A stretch of DNA of 64,000 nt from Haematococcus lacustris (GCA_030144725.1 JASKMD010000019.1:3408179-3472178); one strand, 5' to 3'; counted from the stretch's first letter, positions 34,299-45,426 are shown. Program-made: numbers and translations. Notes: generated by a model from the sequence alone, not told the origin.

Positions 34299-34976
34299 AC
34301 TGGCACTGGGGGAGGCTGGGGTGCTGATGCCGTGTTGTGTGCCTGCTGCAAGGTGGTGTGCAGGCCTAGGGGCACAGACCAGAGGCAGGGTGGTGCTCGT
34401 GGATTAGCACCGCACCAGCCGGGTCAGCTCAGCAGTGATGGCCAGCAGCCATGTGACCAAGCGCACCAAGGCTGAGCAGGCAGCTGAGCCCAGCCAGCTC
34501 AACAAGGGCAAAGGCAAGGCCCAGGGCAAGGCTGCAAAATCCAAGCCAGCACCACAGCCAGGCAAGTGGCTGAACAGGGACTGCAATACAACGCTGAACA
34601 TGCAACACATTGGGGAGAGCAGGTGGTAGTTGTTATGCAAAGGAGGCAGGGCTTGGGTGGATACAAGCCAACTCCCAAAGGTAAAAGACTAAGAAAAGGA
34701 CTGTGTTGTAAGGAAGAGGTGAGAGGTGTAAAAACCTAGGGGAAAAACCTAGAAGAAGAGAAACCAGAGTTATGGGTAAGGGAGCTAAAGGAGAAGGGGG
34801 AGATAAGAGTGAAGGGGAAGGGAGCTAAAGGAGAAGGGGGAGAAGGGGGAGAAGGAGAAGGAGAAGGGAGCAGGTGGTGCCCACTGGAGCTGTGCTGGTG
34901 GCCAGAGCAGGCAGCTCTGCCAGCCAAGGGGAAGGAGTACCCAGGGCTGAGCTACAAGCCGGTGCGAGACAAGTAG
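34299..34976 (+). pseudogene. Fanzor-like 3' fragment, family C related
   Basis: Starts at sequence equivalent to GTGGGWGADAV. The RuvC-II region is broken: the codon before the expected His-Arg-Thr-Ser is TAG (VD-stop-HRTSRVSSAV), so the catalytic Glu is lost. RuvC-III survives as WLNRDCNTTLNM. After IGESRW the frame is interrupted by a 240-bp insert (34628-34867) and resumes as WCPLELCWWPEQAALP, ending with a stop at 34974-34976. It has clear homology to 22002-22735 in the opposite orientation. Confidence 0.85.
34628..34867 (+). mobile_element. 240-bp insertion with 11-bp target duplication
   Basis: GAGCAGGTGGT is duplicated at 34617-34627 and 34868-34878, and the homologous Fanzor C sequence has it once. 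The insert becomes purine-rich to the right (GGAGAAGGGGGAGAA repeats). Family unknown; it could be a short retroposon with a simple-repeat tail. Confidence 0.7.
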
Positions 34977-35265
34977 GGAGCTTCTCATGTACGTACATGT
35001 ACGTACATGTACCTGTTACATATCCGGTGATACACGGGTATTACACATTAACGGATGCAGGCGAGAGATGCAGGCGAGAGATGCTCGGACATCGAACCAA
35101 GACAGTAGGGAATTGATGCGCGGCGGGTCAGCATTGCAAGTGTCACACCAAATGTGAGGGACAGAGCCAGCGCGATTCCGACACGCTTGCTGAAGCTACA
35201 ATGCTTATTTAAAGGTCACTACACTAGATAGTGGCAAACCGCTGCGTTGTAATGGGTTTTGAAAT
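34977..35265. other. Intergenic, no gene recognised
   Basis: Contains a small ACATGTACGTAC palindromic repeat at about 34989-35010 and a duplicated GATGCAGGCGAGA at 35055-35082. Confidence 0.5.
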
Positions 35266-35339
35266 GCGAGGCCGAGCACCGGCGATAAACAGCTCTCGAC
35301 CTCAGGCAGCGGCTTTTTATCGCCGGTGCTCGGCCTCGC
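35266..35339. repeat. Perfect 24-bp inverted repeat (hairpin) beside the GGGGC array
   Basis: Left arm 35266-35289 (GCGAGGCCGAGCACCGGCGA then TAAA) is the exact reverse complement of 35316-35339, with a 26-bp loop. It stands 26 bp from the start of the G-rich array. Confidence 0.95.
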
Positions 35340-35365
35340 GTTTATGTAGTGGATAATGGAGTCGC

Positions 35366-37345
35366 GGGGCGGGGCGGGGCGGGGCGGGGCGGGGCGGGGC
35401 GGGGCGGGGCGGGGCGGGGCGGGGCGGGGCGGGGCGGGGCGGGGCGGGGCGGGGCGGGGCGGGGCGGGGCGGGGCGGGGCGGGGCGGGGCGGGGCGGGGC
35501 GGGGCGGGGCGGGGCGGGGCGGGGCGGGGCGGGGCGGGGCGGGGCGGGGCGGGGCGGGGCGGGGCGGGGCGGGGCGGGGCGGGGCGGGGCGGGGCGGGGC
35601 GGGGCGGGGCGGGGCGGGGCGGGGCGGGGCGGGGCGGGGCGGGGCGGGGCGGGGCGGGGCGGGGCGGGGCGGGGCGGGGCGGGGCGGGGCGGGGCGGGGC
35701 GGGGCGGGGCGGGGCGGGGCGGGGCGGGGCGGGGCGGGGCGGGGCGGGGCGGGGCGGGGCGGGGCGGGGCGGGGCGGGGCGGGGCGGGGCGGGGCGGGGC
35801 GGGGCGGGGCGGGGCGGGGCGGGGCGGGGCGGGGCGGGGCGGGGCGGGGCGGGGCGGGGCGGGGCGGGGCGGGGCGGGGCGGGGCGGGGCGGGGCGGGGC
35901 GGGGCGGGGCGGGGCGGGGCGGGGCGGGGCGGGGCGGGGCGGGGCGGGGCGGGGCGGGGCGGGGCGGGGCGGGGCGGGGCGGGGCGGGGCGGGGCGGGGC
36001 GGGGCGGGGCGGGGCGGGGCGGGGCGGGGCGGGGCGGGGCGGGGCGGGGCGGGGCGGGGCGGGGCGGGGCGGGGCGGGGCGGGGCGGGGCGGGGCGGGGC
36101 GGGGCGGGGCGGGGCGGGGCGGGGCGGGGCGGGGCGGGGCGGGGCGGGGCGGGGCGGGGCGGGGCGGGGCGGGGCGGGGCGGGGCGGGGCGGGGCGGGGC
36201 GGGGCGGGGCGGGGCGGGGCGGGGCGGGGCGGGGCGGGGCGGGGCGGGGCGGGGCGGGGCGGGGCGGGGCGGGGCGGGGCGGGGCGGGGCGGGGCGGGGC
36301 GGGGCGGGGCGGGGCGGGGCGGGGCGGGGCGGGGCGGGGCGGGGCGGGGCGGGGCGGGGCGGGGCGGGGCGGGGCGGGGCGGGGCGGGGCGGGGCGGGGC
36401 GGGGCGGGGCGGGGCGGGGCGGGGCGGGGCGGGGCGGGGCGGGGCGGGGCGGGGCGGGGCGGGGCGGGGCGGGGCGGGGCGGGGCGGGGCGGGGCGGGGC
36501 GGGGCGGGGCGGGGCGGGGCGGGGCGGGGCGGGGCGGGGCGGGGCGGGGCGGGGCGGGGCGGGGCGGGGCGGGGCGGGGCGGGGCGGGGCGGGGCGGGGC
36601 GGGGCGGGGCGGGGCGGGGCGGGGCGGGGCGGGGCGGGGCGGGGCGGGGCGGGGCGGGGCGGGGCGGGGCGGGGCGGGGCGGGGCGGGGCGGGGCGGGGC
36701 GGGGCGGGGCGGGGCGGGGCGGGGCGGGGCGGGGCGGGGCGGGGCGGGGCGGGGCGGGGCGGGGCGGGGCGGGGCGGGGCGGGGCGGGGCGGGGCGGGGC
36801 GGGGCGGGGCGGGGCGGGGCGGGGCGGGGCGGGGCGGGGCGGGGCGGGGCGGGGCGGGGCGGGGCGGGGCGGGGCGGGGCGGGGCGGGGCGGGGCGGGGC
36901 GGGGCGGGGCGGGGCGGGGCGGGGCGGGGCGGGGCGGGGCGGGGCGGGGCGGGGCGGGGCGGGGCGGGGCGGGGCGGGGCGGGGCGGGGCGGGGCGGGGC
37001 GGGGCGGGGCGGGGCGGGGCGGGGCGGGGCGGGGCGGGGCGGGGCGGGGCGGGGCGGGGCGGGGCGGGGCGGGGCGGGGCGGGGCGGGGCGGGGCGGGGC
37101 GGGGCGGGGCGGGGCGGGGCGGGGCGGGGCGGGGCGGGGCGGGGCGGGGCGGGGCGGGGCGGGGCGGGGCGGGGCGGGGCGGGGCGGGGCGGGGCGGGGC
37201 GGGGCGGGGCGGGGCGGGGCGGGGCGGGGCGGGGCGGGGCGGGGCGGGGCGGGGCGGGGCGGGGCGGGGCGGGGCGGGGCGGGGCGGGGCGGGGCGGGGC
37301 GGGGCGGGGCGGGGCGGGGCGGGGCGGGGCGGGGCGGGGCGGGGC
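35366..37345 (+). repeat. (GGGGC)n pentanucleotide array, about 396 visible units
   Basis: Uninterrupted GGGGC for 1980 bp up to the gap, so the true length is unknown. The G-run strand could form G-quadruplexes. All frames stay open because the repeat has no stop codon; no protein is implied. Confidence 0.98.
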
Positions 37346-37845
37346 NNNNNNNNNNNNNNNNNNNNNNNNNNNNNNNNNNNNNNNNNNNNNNNNNNNNNNN
37401 NNNNNNNNNNNNNNNNNNNNNNNNNNNNNNNNNNNNNNNNNNNNNNNNNNNNNNNNNNNNNNNNNNNNNNNNNNNNNNNNNNNNNNNNNNNNNNNNNNNN
37501 NNNNNNNNNNNNNNNNNNNNNNNNNNNNNNNNNNNNNNNNNNNNNNNNNNNNNNNNNNNNNNNNNNNNNNNNNNNNNNNNNNNNNNNNNNNNNNNNNNNN
37601 NNNNNNNNNNNNNNNNNNNNNNNNNNNNNNNNNNNNNNNNNNNNNNNNNNNNNNNNNNNNNNNNNNNNNNNNNNNNNNNNNNNNNNNNNNNNNNNNNNNN
37701 NNNNNNNNNNNNNNNNNNNNNNNNNNNNNNNNNNNNNNNNNNNNNNNNNNNNNNNNNNNNNNNNNNNNNNNNNNNNNNNNNNNNNNNNNNNNNNNNNNNN
37801 NNNNNNNNNNNNNNNNNNNNNNNNNNNNNNNNNNNNNNNNNNNNN
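37346..37845. other. Assembly gap (500 N)
   Basis: Exactly 500 N, a conventional placeholder length, at the far side of the GGGGC array. The real gap size cannot be taken from it. Confidence 0.99.
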
Positions 37846-38054
37846 AACCACCCCAACACTGCAAGCAGCTGCTGTGGCTTTGCGTGCGGCTGTGGCTGGT
37901 GCCCTGGCTACGGCTGCAGCCACCTCATGCAGCCGCACCGCAGCGCGATGCTTAGGCAGCTTCAGCACATCTTTGTTGTTGAGGGTGGACCTATGTGTGT
38001 GCAGGGACATATGCTCCAGGAGCGCAGGCAGCTCCATGAAGCACAGGTGGTGCT
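37846..38054 (-). CDS. Unidentified coding exon, cut by the gap
   Basis: From a plausible acceptor (GGGCAG before 38054) the minus frame reads HHLCFMELPALLEHMSLHTH, then STLNNKDVLKLPKHRAAVRL, then HEVAAAVARAP and an Ala-rich stretch, open to the gap. Codon use and the lack of stops suggest a real exon. I do not recognise the family. Confidence 0.5.
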
Positions 38055-38335
38055 CTGCCCAGGTCGGTGTGGGTTAGGCACCTCACACACGCAAATTAGT
38101 GCACAACTATCGATTTTGAGGGGGTGTTTTTTGTACACGGTTCGCCTCGGAATGAGACTATTGGCCCATGCCCACCAACATCGTGAAAAATCTCGTAGTA
38201 ACACTCGTAGGAATTAGCAGCCAGGCGCCAAGACCGACTTTCGTAGTTTTGGCTGAAAACGTGCCCATTAGTAGCTTGTGATGTAAGCAAACCAACCCAA
38301 AAAGAATCAGGTCAAAAAAATGTAAGGGTGGGGCT
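38055..38335. other. Short non-repetitive stretch
   Basis: Nothing recognised between the orphan exon and the 22-bp array. Confidence 0.4.
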
Positions 38336-38339
38336 GTGT

Positions 38340-39420
38340 GGCATCGTTCAGGGTGTTCAGGTTTGTGTTCAGGGTGTTCAGGTTTTTTGTTCAGGGTGTT
38401 CAGTGTTTTAGTTCAGGGTGTTCAGGGCTTGTGTTCAGGGTGTTCAGGGCTATGTTCAGGGCGTTCAGGGCTGGTGTTCAGGGTGTTCAGGGCTATGTTC
38501 AGGTTGCTCAGGTCTATGTTCAGGGTGTTCAGGCTGTGGTTCATTGTGTTCAGGTCTGTGTTCAGGGTGTTCAGGTTTGTGTTCAGTGTGTTCAGGGCTA
38601 TGCTTCAGGGTGTTCAGGTCTGTGTTCAGGTTGTTCAGGGTAGGTGTTCAGGGTGTTCAGGTCTGTGTTCAGGGTGTTCAGGCTGTGGTTCATTGTGTTC
38701 AGGTTTGTGTTCAGGGTGTTCAGGGCTGTGTTCAGTGTGTTCAGGGCTATGCTTCAGGGTGTTCAGGTCTGTGGTTCAGGGTGTTCAGGTCTGTGTTCAG
38801 GGTGTTCAGGGCTGTGTTTCAGGGTGTTCAGGGCTGTGGTTCAGGGTGTTCAGGGCTGTGTTCAGGGTGTTCAGGACTGTGTTCAGGGTGTTCAGGGCTG
38901 TGGTTCAGGGTGTTCAGGGCTGTGGTTCAGGGTGTTCAGGGCTGTGGTTCAGGGTAATCAGGTTTGTGGTTCAGGGTGTTCAGGTTTGTGTTCAGGGTGT
39001 TCAGGGCTGTGGTTCAGGGTGTTCAGGGCTGTGGTTCAGGGTGTTCAGGGCTGTGGTTCAGGGTGTTCAGGGCTGTGTTCAGGGTGTTCAGGGCTGTGGT
39101 TCAGGGTGTTCAGGTCTGTGGTTCAGGGTGTTCAGGTTTGTGGTTCAGGGTGTTCAGGGCTGTGGTTCAGGGTGTTCAGGGCTGTGGTTCAGGGTGTTCA
39201 GGTTTGTGTTCAGGGTGTTCAGGGCTGTGGTTCAGTGTGTTCAGGGCTATGATTCAGGGTGTTCAGGGCTGTGGTTCAGGGTGTTCAGGTCTGTGGTTCA
39301 GGGTGTTCAGGGCTGTGGTTCAGGGTGTTCAGGGCTGTGGTTCAGGGTGTTCAGGTTTGTGTTCAGGGTGTTCAGGGCTGTGGTTCAGGGTGTTCAGGTT
39401 TGTGTTCAGGGTGTTCAGGA
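38340..39420 (+). repeat. Tandem array, about 22-bp unit
   Basis: About 50 units of the type GTGTTCAGGGCTGTGGTTCA, with T/G and length variants of 21-22 bp. The mix of unit lengths makes open frames jump between reading frames, so no frame is conserved. Confidence 0.95.
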
Positions 39421-39959
39421 TTAAGGATCACATCATGCTCATCCAGCCGATCCAATGTATAGGACGTTCAGAAAGATGGTCATCATGATCTTATATCCTG
39501 CAGCGCATATGGTGTGTGACCCATGGCCAGTGTGTAACCTATGACCAGAGTGACCCATGGCCAGGGTTTGACCCAAGGCATCCACTGCACTGCCGTCTGC
39601 CTTATGCCTCTTCAGTCATCGCTGATGTTGCACTACTGTTGCAATCATCATACAACCTACAACCCCCAGACCACTGACGCTGCTGCTACTTCGTCTTAAA
39701 CCTGTCACGTCGTTGATGTGGCTTGGCTGTGCATGCTTGGGGCTGCACACGGGTTGAGGGCCCACGTTGTTGGCTGATTAGCCCACCATGGTGGGGGGAT
39801 GGAAGAGAGGGTCCAGCAACTGCTTGCAGTTGTATAGGGGAGGGGGGGAGGGAGGGAGGGAGGGAGGGAGGGGGGGAGGGGGGGGAGGGGGGGAGGGGGG
39901 GGAGGGGGGGAGGGGGGGAGGGGGGGAGGGGGGGAGGGGGGGGAGGGAGGCACAGCTCA
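39421..39959. other. Downstream end of the kinase locus, with a G-rich tract
   Basis: Includes a GGGGGGAG-type purine tract (39839-39947). The kinase coding region probably continues to about 39960; the missing C-lobe exons were not found here. Confidence 0.45.
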
Positions 39960-42900
39960 TGGACCCCCGCACGCTCCAACAACATGACTGCCAACATGAA
40001 GAAGTCAGCTGCAGTTGATGTCAACTCTGTCACGTCGGCAGGCCAGTGCGTGTTTGTGCCTTCTTTAGGAACCATGCCAAGACTCTGTGCAGCCCCGAAA
40101 TCACCAAGTATGCAGTAACTTGTAACACGCAAAGCATGCAAAATTGGTGGAGTGAGGGCCTTTCTAGGTTAAGCACAAAAGCAGCAACCATGCAACGCAC
40201 CACCATGCTTGCTCACTCACCCTTGCTGTCTAAGAACACGTTGGCCGCCTTGATGTCATTGTGCCCATAGCCTTTGTCATGGATGCAGTCTAGAGTGGTT
40301 TTGAGCTGTTGTCCGCAGCGCAGCAAGCATGCGGTATCCATGGGGCATGGGACGTGTTGCAGTACAATGGCATCAGCAGGGCGCACTTGGTACGCACACT
40401 TTGTCCTGGATGTGTGCATACAAAATCCACAACTACAAGCACACTCACGATAAATAAGGCCGACGCGGGGGCCTTTTTTGCATCGGATGGACTTTCTGCT
40501 CCGATAGAACGATAGAGCGTTGAGTTTAAGGGGGACCTCGCTCTTGAATGAAGTCCTAACTCGCAGCGGTTGCGAAGATACATCGATCCGCGCGCGAGGT
40601 ACCCCCCCCTTTTTGGGAATCTGCACAGATGTTGGTTAAATGAGCCCGGAATCTGTGCAGATGCATGTCGATGCCTTTAGGAAAAGCGACATCTGTGCAG
40701 ATGCCGGTTATTAAATCTGTGCAGATGCAAATAAAGGCGACATCTGTGCAGATGTCGGTAATTAAATCTGTGCAGATGCACAAAAGGGCGACATCTGTGC
40801 AGATGCCGGTTATCATTTAAGGACGACATCTGTGCAGATGCTAATAAAGGCGACATCTGTGCAGAGCCCGGTTATTAAATCTGTGCAGATGCTAATAAAG
40901 GCGACATCTGTGCAGATGTCGGTAATTAAATCTGTGCAGATGCACAAAAGGGCGACATCTGTGCAGATGCCGGTTATCATTTAAGGACGACATCTGTGCA
41001 GATGCTAATAAAGGCGACATCTGTGCAGATGCCGGTTATTAAATCTGTGCAGATGCTAATAAAGGCGACATCTGTGCAGATGTCGGTAATTAAATCTGTG
41101 CAGATGCACAAAAGGGCGACATCTGTGCAGATGCCGGTTATCATTTAAGGACGACATCTGTGCAGATGCTAATAAAGGCGACATCTGCACAGATAAATAC
41201 CTCGACATCTGCACAGATGCCAAGTAGTGCAGCTGTGCACATGAAGAAAAGGCTTGCATAAAGGTTACGCAAAGGCACCGCGAAGGAAGCAAAGTCACCG
41301 CGAAGGAATCAAGACTCTTCCATTATTCAACAATCTGTGTGATATCTGCATGAAGTTTTCGCGAAGGTGGCGCGAAGGAAGCCAAGGAACCGCGAAGGAG
41401 CTTAGAATGCCCCGTATAGCAGCAATGAGCAGCCAGGAGCAGCCAACAAAACTCGTCGCCAAAAGGCTACGAGCCAGCCAGCCGCTCAGGCGACCGGATG
41501 CCATCAGGTTAAGCGATAGGATCAAGAGATAGCGACAGAAAACGGAAGGAGGTGCAGTGATGCAGCGACACAGCGATGCAGCGATGCGGCATAAGAAATG
41601 CATGAGGTGCAACTACGACACGTAGCCCGAAGTATATGAGACGGAGCGGAAGAGGAGTGGAGGAGCCCGGAGAGGCGGTCAGGAGCCATGCAAGAGACGA
41701 AGCTGAGTGCACTTGAAACAAAGTTGGGTGCACCCACACAAAACCCACCCTAGCGAATGGTGAGTAGTTTATCTTGCAGTCATGTGGCTCCAAGTACCTT
41801 GCCTGATGATTTGCCAACCACTGAATTGCTGCAGGTTCAATGGTCCCAACCTCCCCTTCCCTACACCCAGCCCAGCTCAGCCCAGCCCAGCCCAGCCCAG
41901 CCCAGCCCAGCCCAGCCCAGCCCAGCCCAGCCCAGCCCAGCCCAGCCCAGCCCAGCCCAGCCCAGCCCAGCCCAGCCCAGCCCAGCCCAGCCCAGCCCAG
42001 CCCAGCCCAGCCCAGCCCAGCCCAGCCCAGCCCAGCCCAGCCCAGCCCAGCCCAGCCCAGCCCAGCCCAGCCCAGCCCAGCCCAGCCCAGCCCTAGCCCA
42101 GCCCCTCTCCTGCCCTCCCCTCCCCTCCCCCCCCCACCACCACCTCCTTCATCACCCTACCACAAGAAGCAGGTGCACGGAGCGCAGGAGCAGCCAGGAG
42201 CTGCAGCCATGGAGGCGTTGCCAGGTAGGTATAGAAGTGGCGCTAGCAAAGTGTGAGTGGCCAGCCCTTGCACATGCGTGGTCCAATGCCCAGCCTAACC
42301 GCAAAGATGCCCATTGTTCACTGCAGGTCCCACGGTCGGCCCTCCCCTCTTCCCCCCTTCCTCCTTCCCCCTTCCCCCTCCCCTCCCCTGTCCCACCACC
42401 TCCAAGCCTGCCACCCCACCTACCTCCCGCCTTTCCCACCCCCCGCCCCACGACACACGCTGCAGCCCTCTCCCTACCCTACCCTTGGCGCTGCAGCCCT
42501 CTCCCTACCCTACCCATGGCGTAGCAGCCCTCTCCCTACCCTACCCATGGCGTAGCAGCCCTCTCCCTACCCTACCCTTGGCGTAGCAGCCCTCTCCCTA
42601 CCCTACCCATGGCGTAGCAGCCCTCTCCCTACCCTACCCTTGGCGTAGCAGCCCTCTCCCTACCCTACCCTTGGCGTAGTAGCCCTCTCCCTACCCTACC
42701 CTTGGCGTAGTAGCCCTCTCCCTACCCTACCCTTGGCGTAGCAACCTGGAGCGGGCAACCTGGAGCGGGCAGCTTGGAGTAGCAGCCCACCCAGCCCACC
42801 CTGGCCATGCCATGCCCACACACCACAATGACCCTACCCATCCCTCTCAAAAGGGATAGCTGAGCGCTTGTGTGTTTGTCAGCCCGTGCTTGTTGTGCGA

Positions 42901-44401
42901 CACGGCATAGGTGTCGTAGGTGGGAGTCAATGGTAGTGTGGTGGGTGAAGGATAGCGGGAGCACCTAAGAGGAGCTTCTTGCGATGTTGTGTTGTCACCA
43001 TGGTGTGGTGTGGTGTGGTGTGGGTGATGGTGTAGTGTGGTGTGGTTTGGGTGATGGTTTGGGTGATGGTGTGGGTGATGGTGTGGGTGATGGTGTGGTG
43101 TGGTGTGGTGATGGTGTGGGGTGGTGTGGTGATGGTGATGGTGATGGTGATGATGATGGTGATGATGGTGATGGTGATGACGGTGATGATGGTGATGATG
43201 GTGGTGTGTGGTGTCACCTTCTTGTTGTGTTGTGTCGTTGCTACCTTGTCACATCGTAGGGAGGTGTTGCGGTCATTGGGTGCATCAATGCATGTGCTTA
43301 GCATTTCCATATTGAGGTGTTGTGGAGTGATGGTGCATCGAGACATGTGCTTGCAAGTCCCGTAGTGAGGTGTTGCGGGATGTTTGAGTGTCAATGCATG
43401 TGTTTTGCGGGGGTGTTGCGGGGTGTTTGGTCGTCAATGCATGTGTTTTGCGGGGGTGTAGCGAGGTGTTGCGGGATGTTTGGGTGTCAATACATGTGTT
43501 TTGCGGGGGTGTAGCGAGGTGTTGCGTGGTGTTTTGGGTGTCAATACATGTGTTTTGCGGGGGTGTAGCGAGGTGTTGCGGGGTGTTTGGGTGTCAATAC
43601 ATGTGTTTTGCGAGGGTGTAGCGAGGTGTTGCGGGGTGTTTGGATGTGGATACATGTGCTTTGCGGATGTAATAGTCGATGAAATAGTCGACATCTGTGC
43701 AGATGGAGCCACGACATCTGCACAGCCAAGCCGCAAATGTAAAAGTCGACATCTGTGCAGATGCTACAAACAACATCTGCACAGCCATGGCTCGAATGTA
43801 ATAGTCGACATCTGTGCAGATGTCGTTGTCAGCAGATGCACAGATGTTGGTTGCGGTATACGACATCTGTGCAGATGTCGACTTTCCGCAGCTGCACAGA
43901 TGTCGACATCGCCTGCATCTGTGCAGATGTCGACTATTAGCAGCTGTGCAGATAAAAGACAACCGACATCTGTGCAGATTTCCAATTCTTGAAATTCGCG
44001 GTCCAACTACGTCGCAACGGATGCACGGATTCACGTAAGACTTATACCGTTCGAACGGCCTTCTACTCTAGTTTGCAAAGAGCTATGGTCGGTCCAATCG
44101 CGACCGGTCCTTGTTTATCATGAGTGCATGCATTTAACGCACCAAAGCAATGCTGGCAGCAACACGTGCAAGCATGGCATGCACTTGTACAACATCACAT
44201 GTGAGTTTGCACCACACACCGCTTGCTGCAGTGATGACGTCGCCACGTGAGCACCTGACAAGGCGCACAGGACCCACAATGCCCGGTACGTCAGCAAGCT
44301 CAGAAAGCACCCTATGCTCGTGCTCAATGTCCGTTGGGTCCAGTGTGAACTTGGCCAGCAGAGGCTGCGTGTGGTTTTGGAACGCAGTCAGCAGCATGGC
44401 C
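39960..44401 (-). CDS. Protein kinase domain, partial model with a 3.8-kb satellite-filled intron
   Basis: Three exons are supported: 44401-44255, 40405-40217 and 40118 to about 39960, joining in phase 2 each time. Exon 1 gives the N-lobe with [20 protein letters not shown] (candidate Lys and helix-C Glu) and GIVGPVRLV. Exon 2 gives [19 protein letters not shown] and the catalytic loop [20 protein letters not shown] (HND where most kinases have HRD). Exon 3 gives [12 protein letters not shown] and an activation-segment end, THWPADV, then [18 protein letters not shown]. No upstream start or distal C-lobe was confidently placed. The coiled-coil exon at 46552-46695 may belong to the same gene. 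Substrate unknown. Confidence 0.75.
40630..41215 (+). repeat. CATCTGTGCAGATG palindrome array with a 164-bp higher-order unit
   Basis: At least 20 ATCTGTGCAGATG motifs spaced by varied AT-richer linkers. Larger blocks containing CACAAAAGGGCGACATCTG recur at about 40779, 40943 and 41107, spaced exactly 164 bp. It lies just upstream of kinase exon 2 inside the large intron. Confidence 0.93.
41216..41870. other. Intron sequence without features
   Basis: Short CACCGCGAAGGA-type repeats at 41270-41400; otherwise nothing recognised. Confidence 0.4.
41876..42094 (+). repeat. (CCCAG)n pentanucleotide array, about 42 units
   Basis: Near-perfect CCCAG run within the kinase intron, followed by C-rich low-complexity sequence to about 42470. 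Confidence 0.97.
42450..42740 (+). repeat. 31-bp minisatellite, about 9 units
   Basis: Unit contains GGCGTAGCAGCCCTCTCCC then TACCCTACCC; CAT/CTT variants. Confidence 0.93.
42995..43210 (+). repeat. TGGTG / GATGGT low-complexity array
   Basis: Runs of GTGTGGTGTGG and GGTGATGGTGATG. Confidence 0.9.
43365..43672 (+). repeat. About 54-bp minisatellite, 5-6 units
   Basis: Units contain GTGTCAATACATGTGTTTTG and GTGTAGCGAGGTGTTGCGGG; related diverged units extend left to about 43260. Confidence 0.9.
43680..43980 (+). repeat. Second CATCTGTGCAGATG / CATCTGCACAG array
   Basis: About ten copies of CGACATCTGTGCAGATG and its complement form CTGCACAG with unrelated linkers. It is the same core as 40630-41215 but without the 164-bp period. 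Confidence 0.92.
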
Positions 44402-44739
44402 CTGCGACGGCAGCCAAGCACACAGCCTGCCAGTCAGCTTATGCCTAGCATTGAAGAGCATCCAGCCCATTTCTGACACATTGGCCCGCAGGCAAGGCAC
44501 ACCTTGCAGGCATGCCGCTGCTGTTGAAAACCGGCCCCTCACTTCTCTGAAACCGTACTTTGGTGCTAGTGTGGGGGGTGGCTGCGACATATTGGTACAG
44601 CTGTAAGAGCAGCTGGTCATCAGCGTACGGCAGCTGCGGAGCACAGAAGCGAATCAGGTCCGGACCACGTGTGCATCCACTCTAGCCATGACGCCCCTGA
44701 GCCTTGCTTTCAGGTCTTGCAGAGTCTGCGGACCCTGTG

Positions 44740-45065
44740 GCCCTGCATGCATCAGAAAAGGACGCGGCATGTTGCCCTAGCTGCTGCCCATGCCACGTGC
44801 TGCGCTCAGCTGCTGCCGACGGCTGACGCTGTTACCCCTGGCTGCTGCCCTACCGTGCGGCCTACTGCCCTTCATTGCCTAGGTACTAGTGCATGTGGCT
44901 GCTACCGGACGCGGCATGTTGCCCTAGCTGCTGCCCATGCCATGTGTTGCGCCCAGCTGCTGCCGACTGCTGACGCTGTTACCCCTAGCTCCTGCCCTTC
45001 CGGCCTACTGCCCCTCATTGCCAAGGTGCATATAGCTTGTGCTCGACGCGTCATGTTCCTCTAGC
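44740..45065 (+). repeat. Imperfect 150-bp direct duplication
   Basis: GCGGCATGTTGCCCTAGCTG begins at 44763 and again at about 44913, each followed by GCTGCCGAC and GACGCTGTTACCCCT. Non-coding. Confidence 0.75.
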
Positions 45066-45128
45066 TGCCGCCCATGCCTCACCATGCTTAACCCTAGCTT
45101 TGTTTTGCTCGACGCTCAATCGCCGTAG

Positions 45129-45413
45129 TGAATTGATCGCACATGCACCAGATGCACAGAGGGGGTAGTGGATGACGCCATGCATTTCATCTTTGAGTGC
45201 ACTGCCACGAGTTCCATCAGGGAGCAGCCGGAGTTTGCCATGACTTTACAGAACAATAATGAGAATTTGCATGACTTCATGTTGAGCCCATGTGCACCTT
45301 TGTTTGTGCACCTTGCTTTGAAGTGTGTTACAGAAAGTCCCGAACCCCTAGAGGGGGAGGGCGGCCTAGCAGCCTAACGGCTGACGGCTTAAGCGGTGTA
45401 AGCCACATCATCA
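45129..45413 (+). mobile_element. 5'-truncated L1-type retrotransposon 3' end
   Basis: 285 bp matching 60746-61030 with a few changes. It starts within the C-terminal zinc-knuckle coding region (CTRCTEGVVDDAMHFIFECT-like) and ends CCACATCA. It is flanked by the 13-bp repeat TCAATCGCCGTAG at 45116-45128 and 45414-45426. Confidence 0.93.
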
Positions 45414-45426
45414 TCAATCGCCGTAG

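Noticed and set aside
35205..38217. Very long open frames on both strands (poly Pro-Ala-Pro-Pro-Arg and Gly-Ala-Gly-Arg-Gly)
   Set aside because: They are translations of the stop-free GGGGC repeat and run through 500 N.
38336..39488. Several overlapping frames with GCSGLCSGCSGL or FRVFRAVVQGVQ repeats
   Set aside because: The 22-bp satellite opens all three frames and none has a start, a domain or a flanking exon.
40630..41215. CRISPR-like repeat-spacer pattern
   Set aside because: Linkers recur in a 164-bp higher-order unit, so they are satellite components rather than acquired spacers.
41757..42524. Ser-Pro-Ala-Gln repeat protein frame
   Set aside because: Translation of the (CCCAG)n array within the kinase intron.
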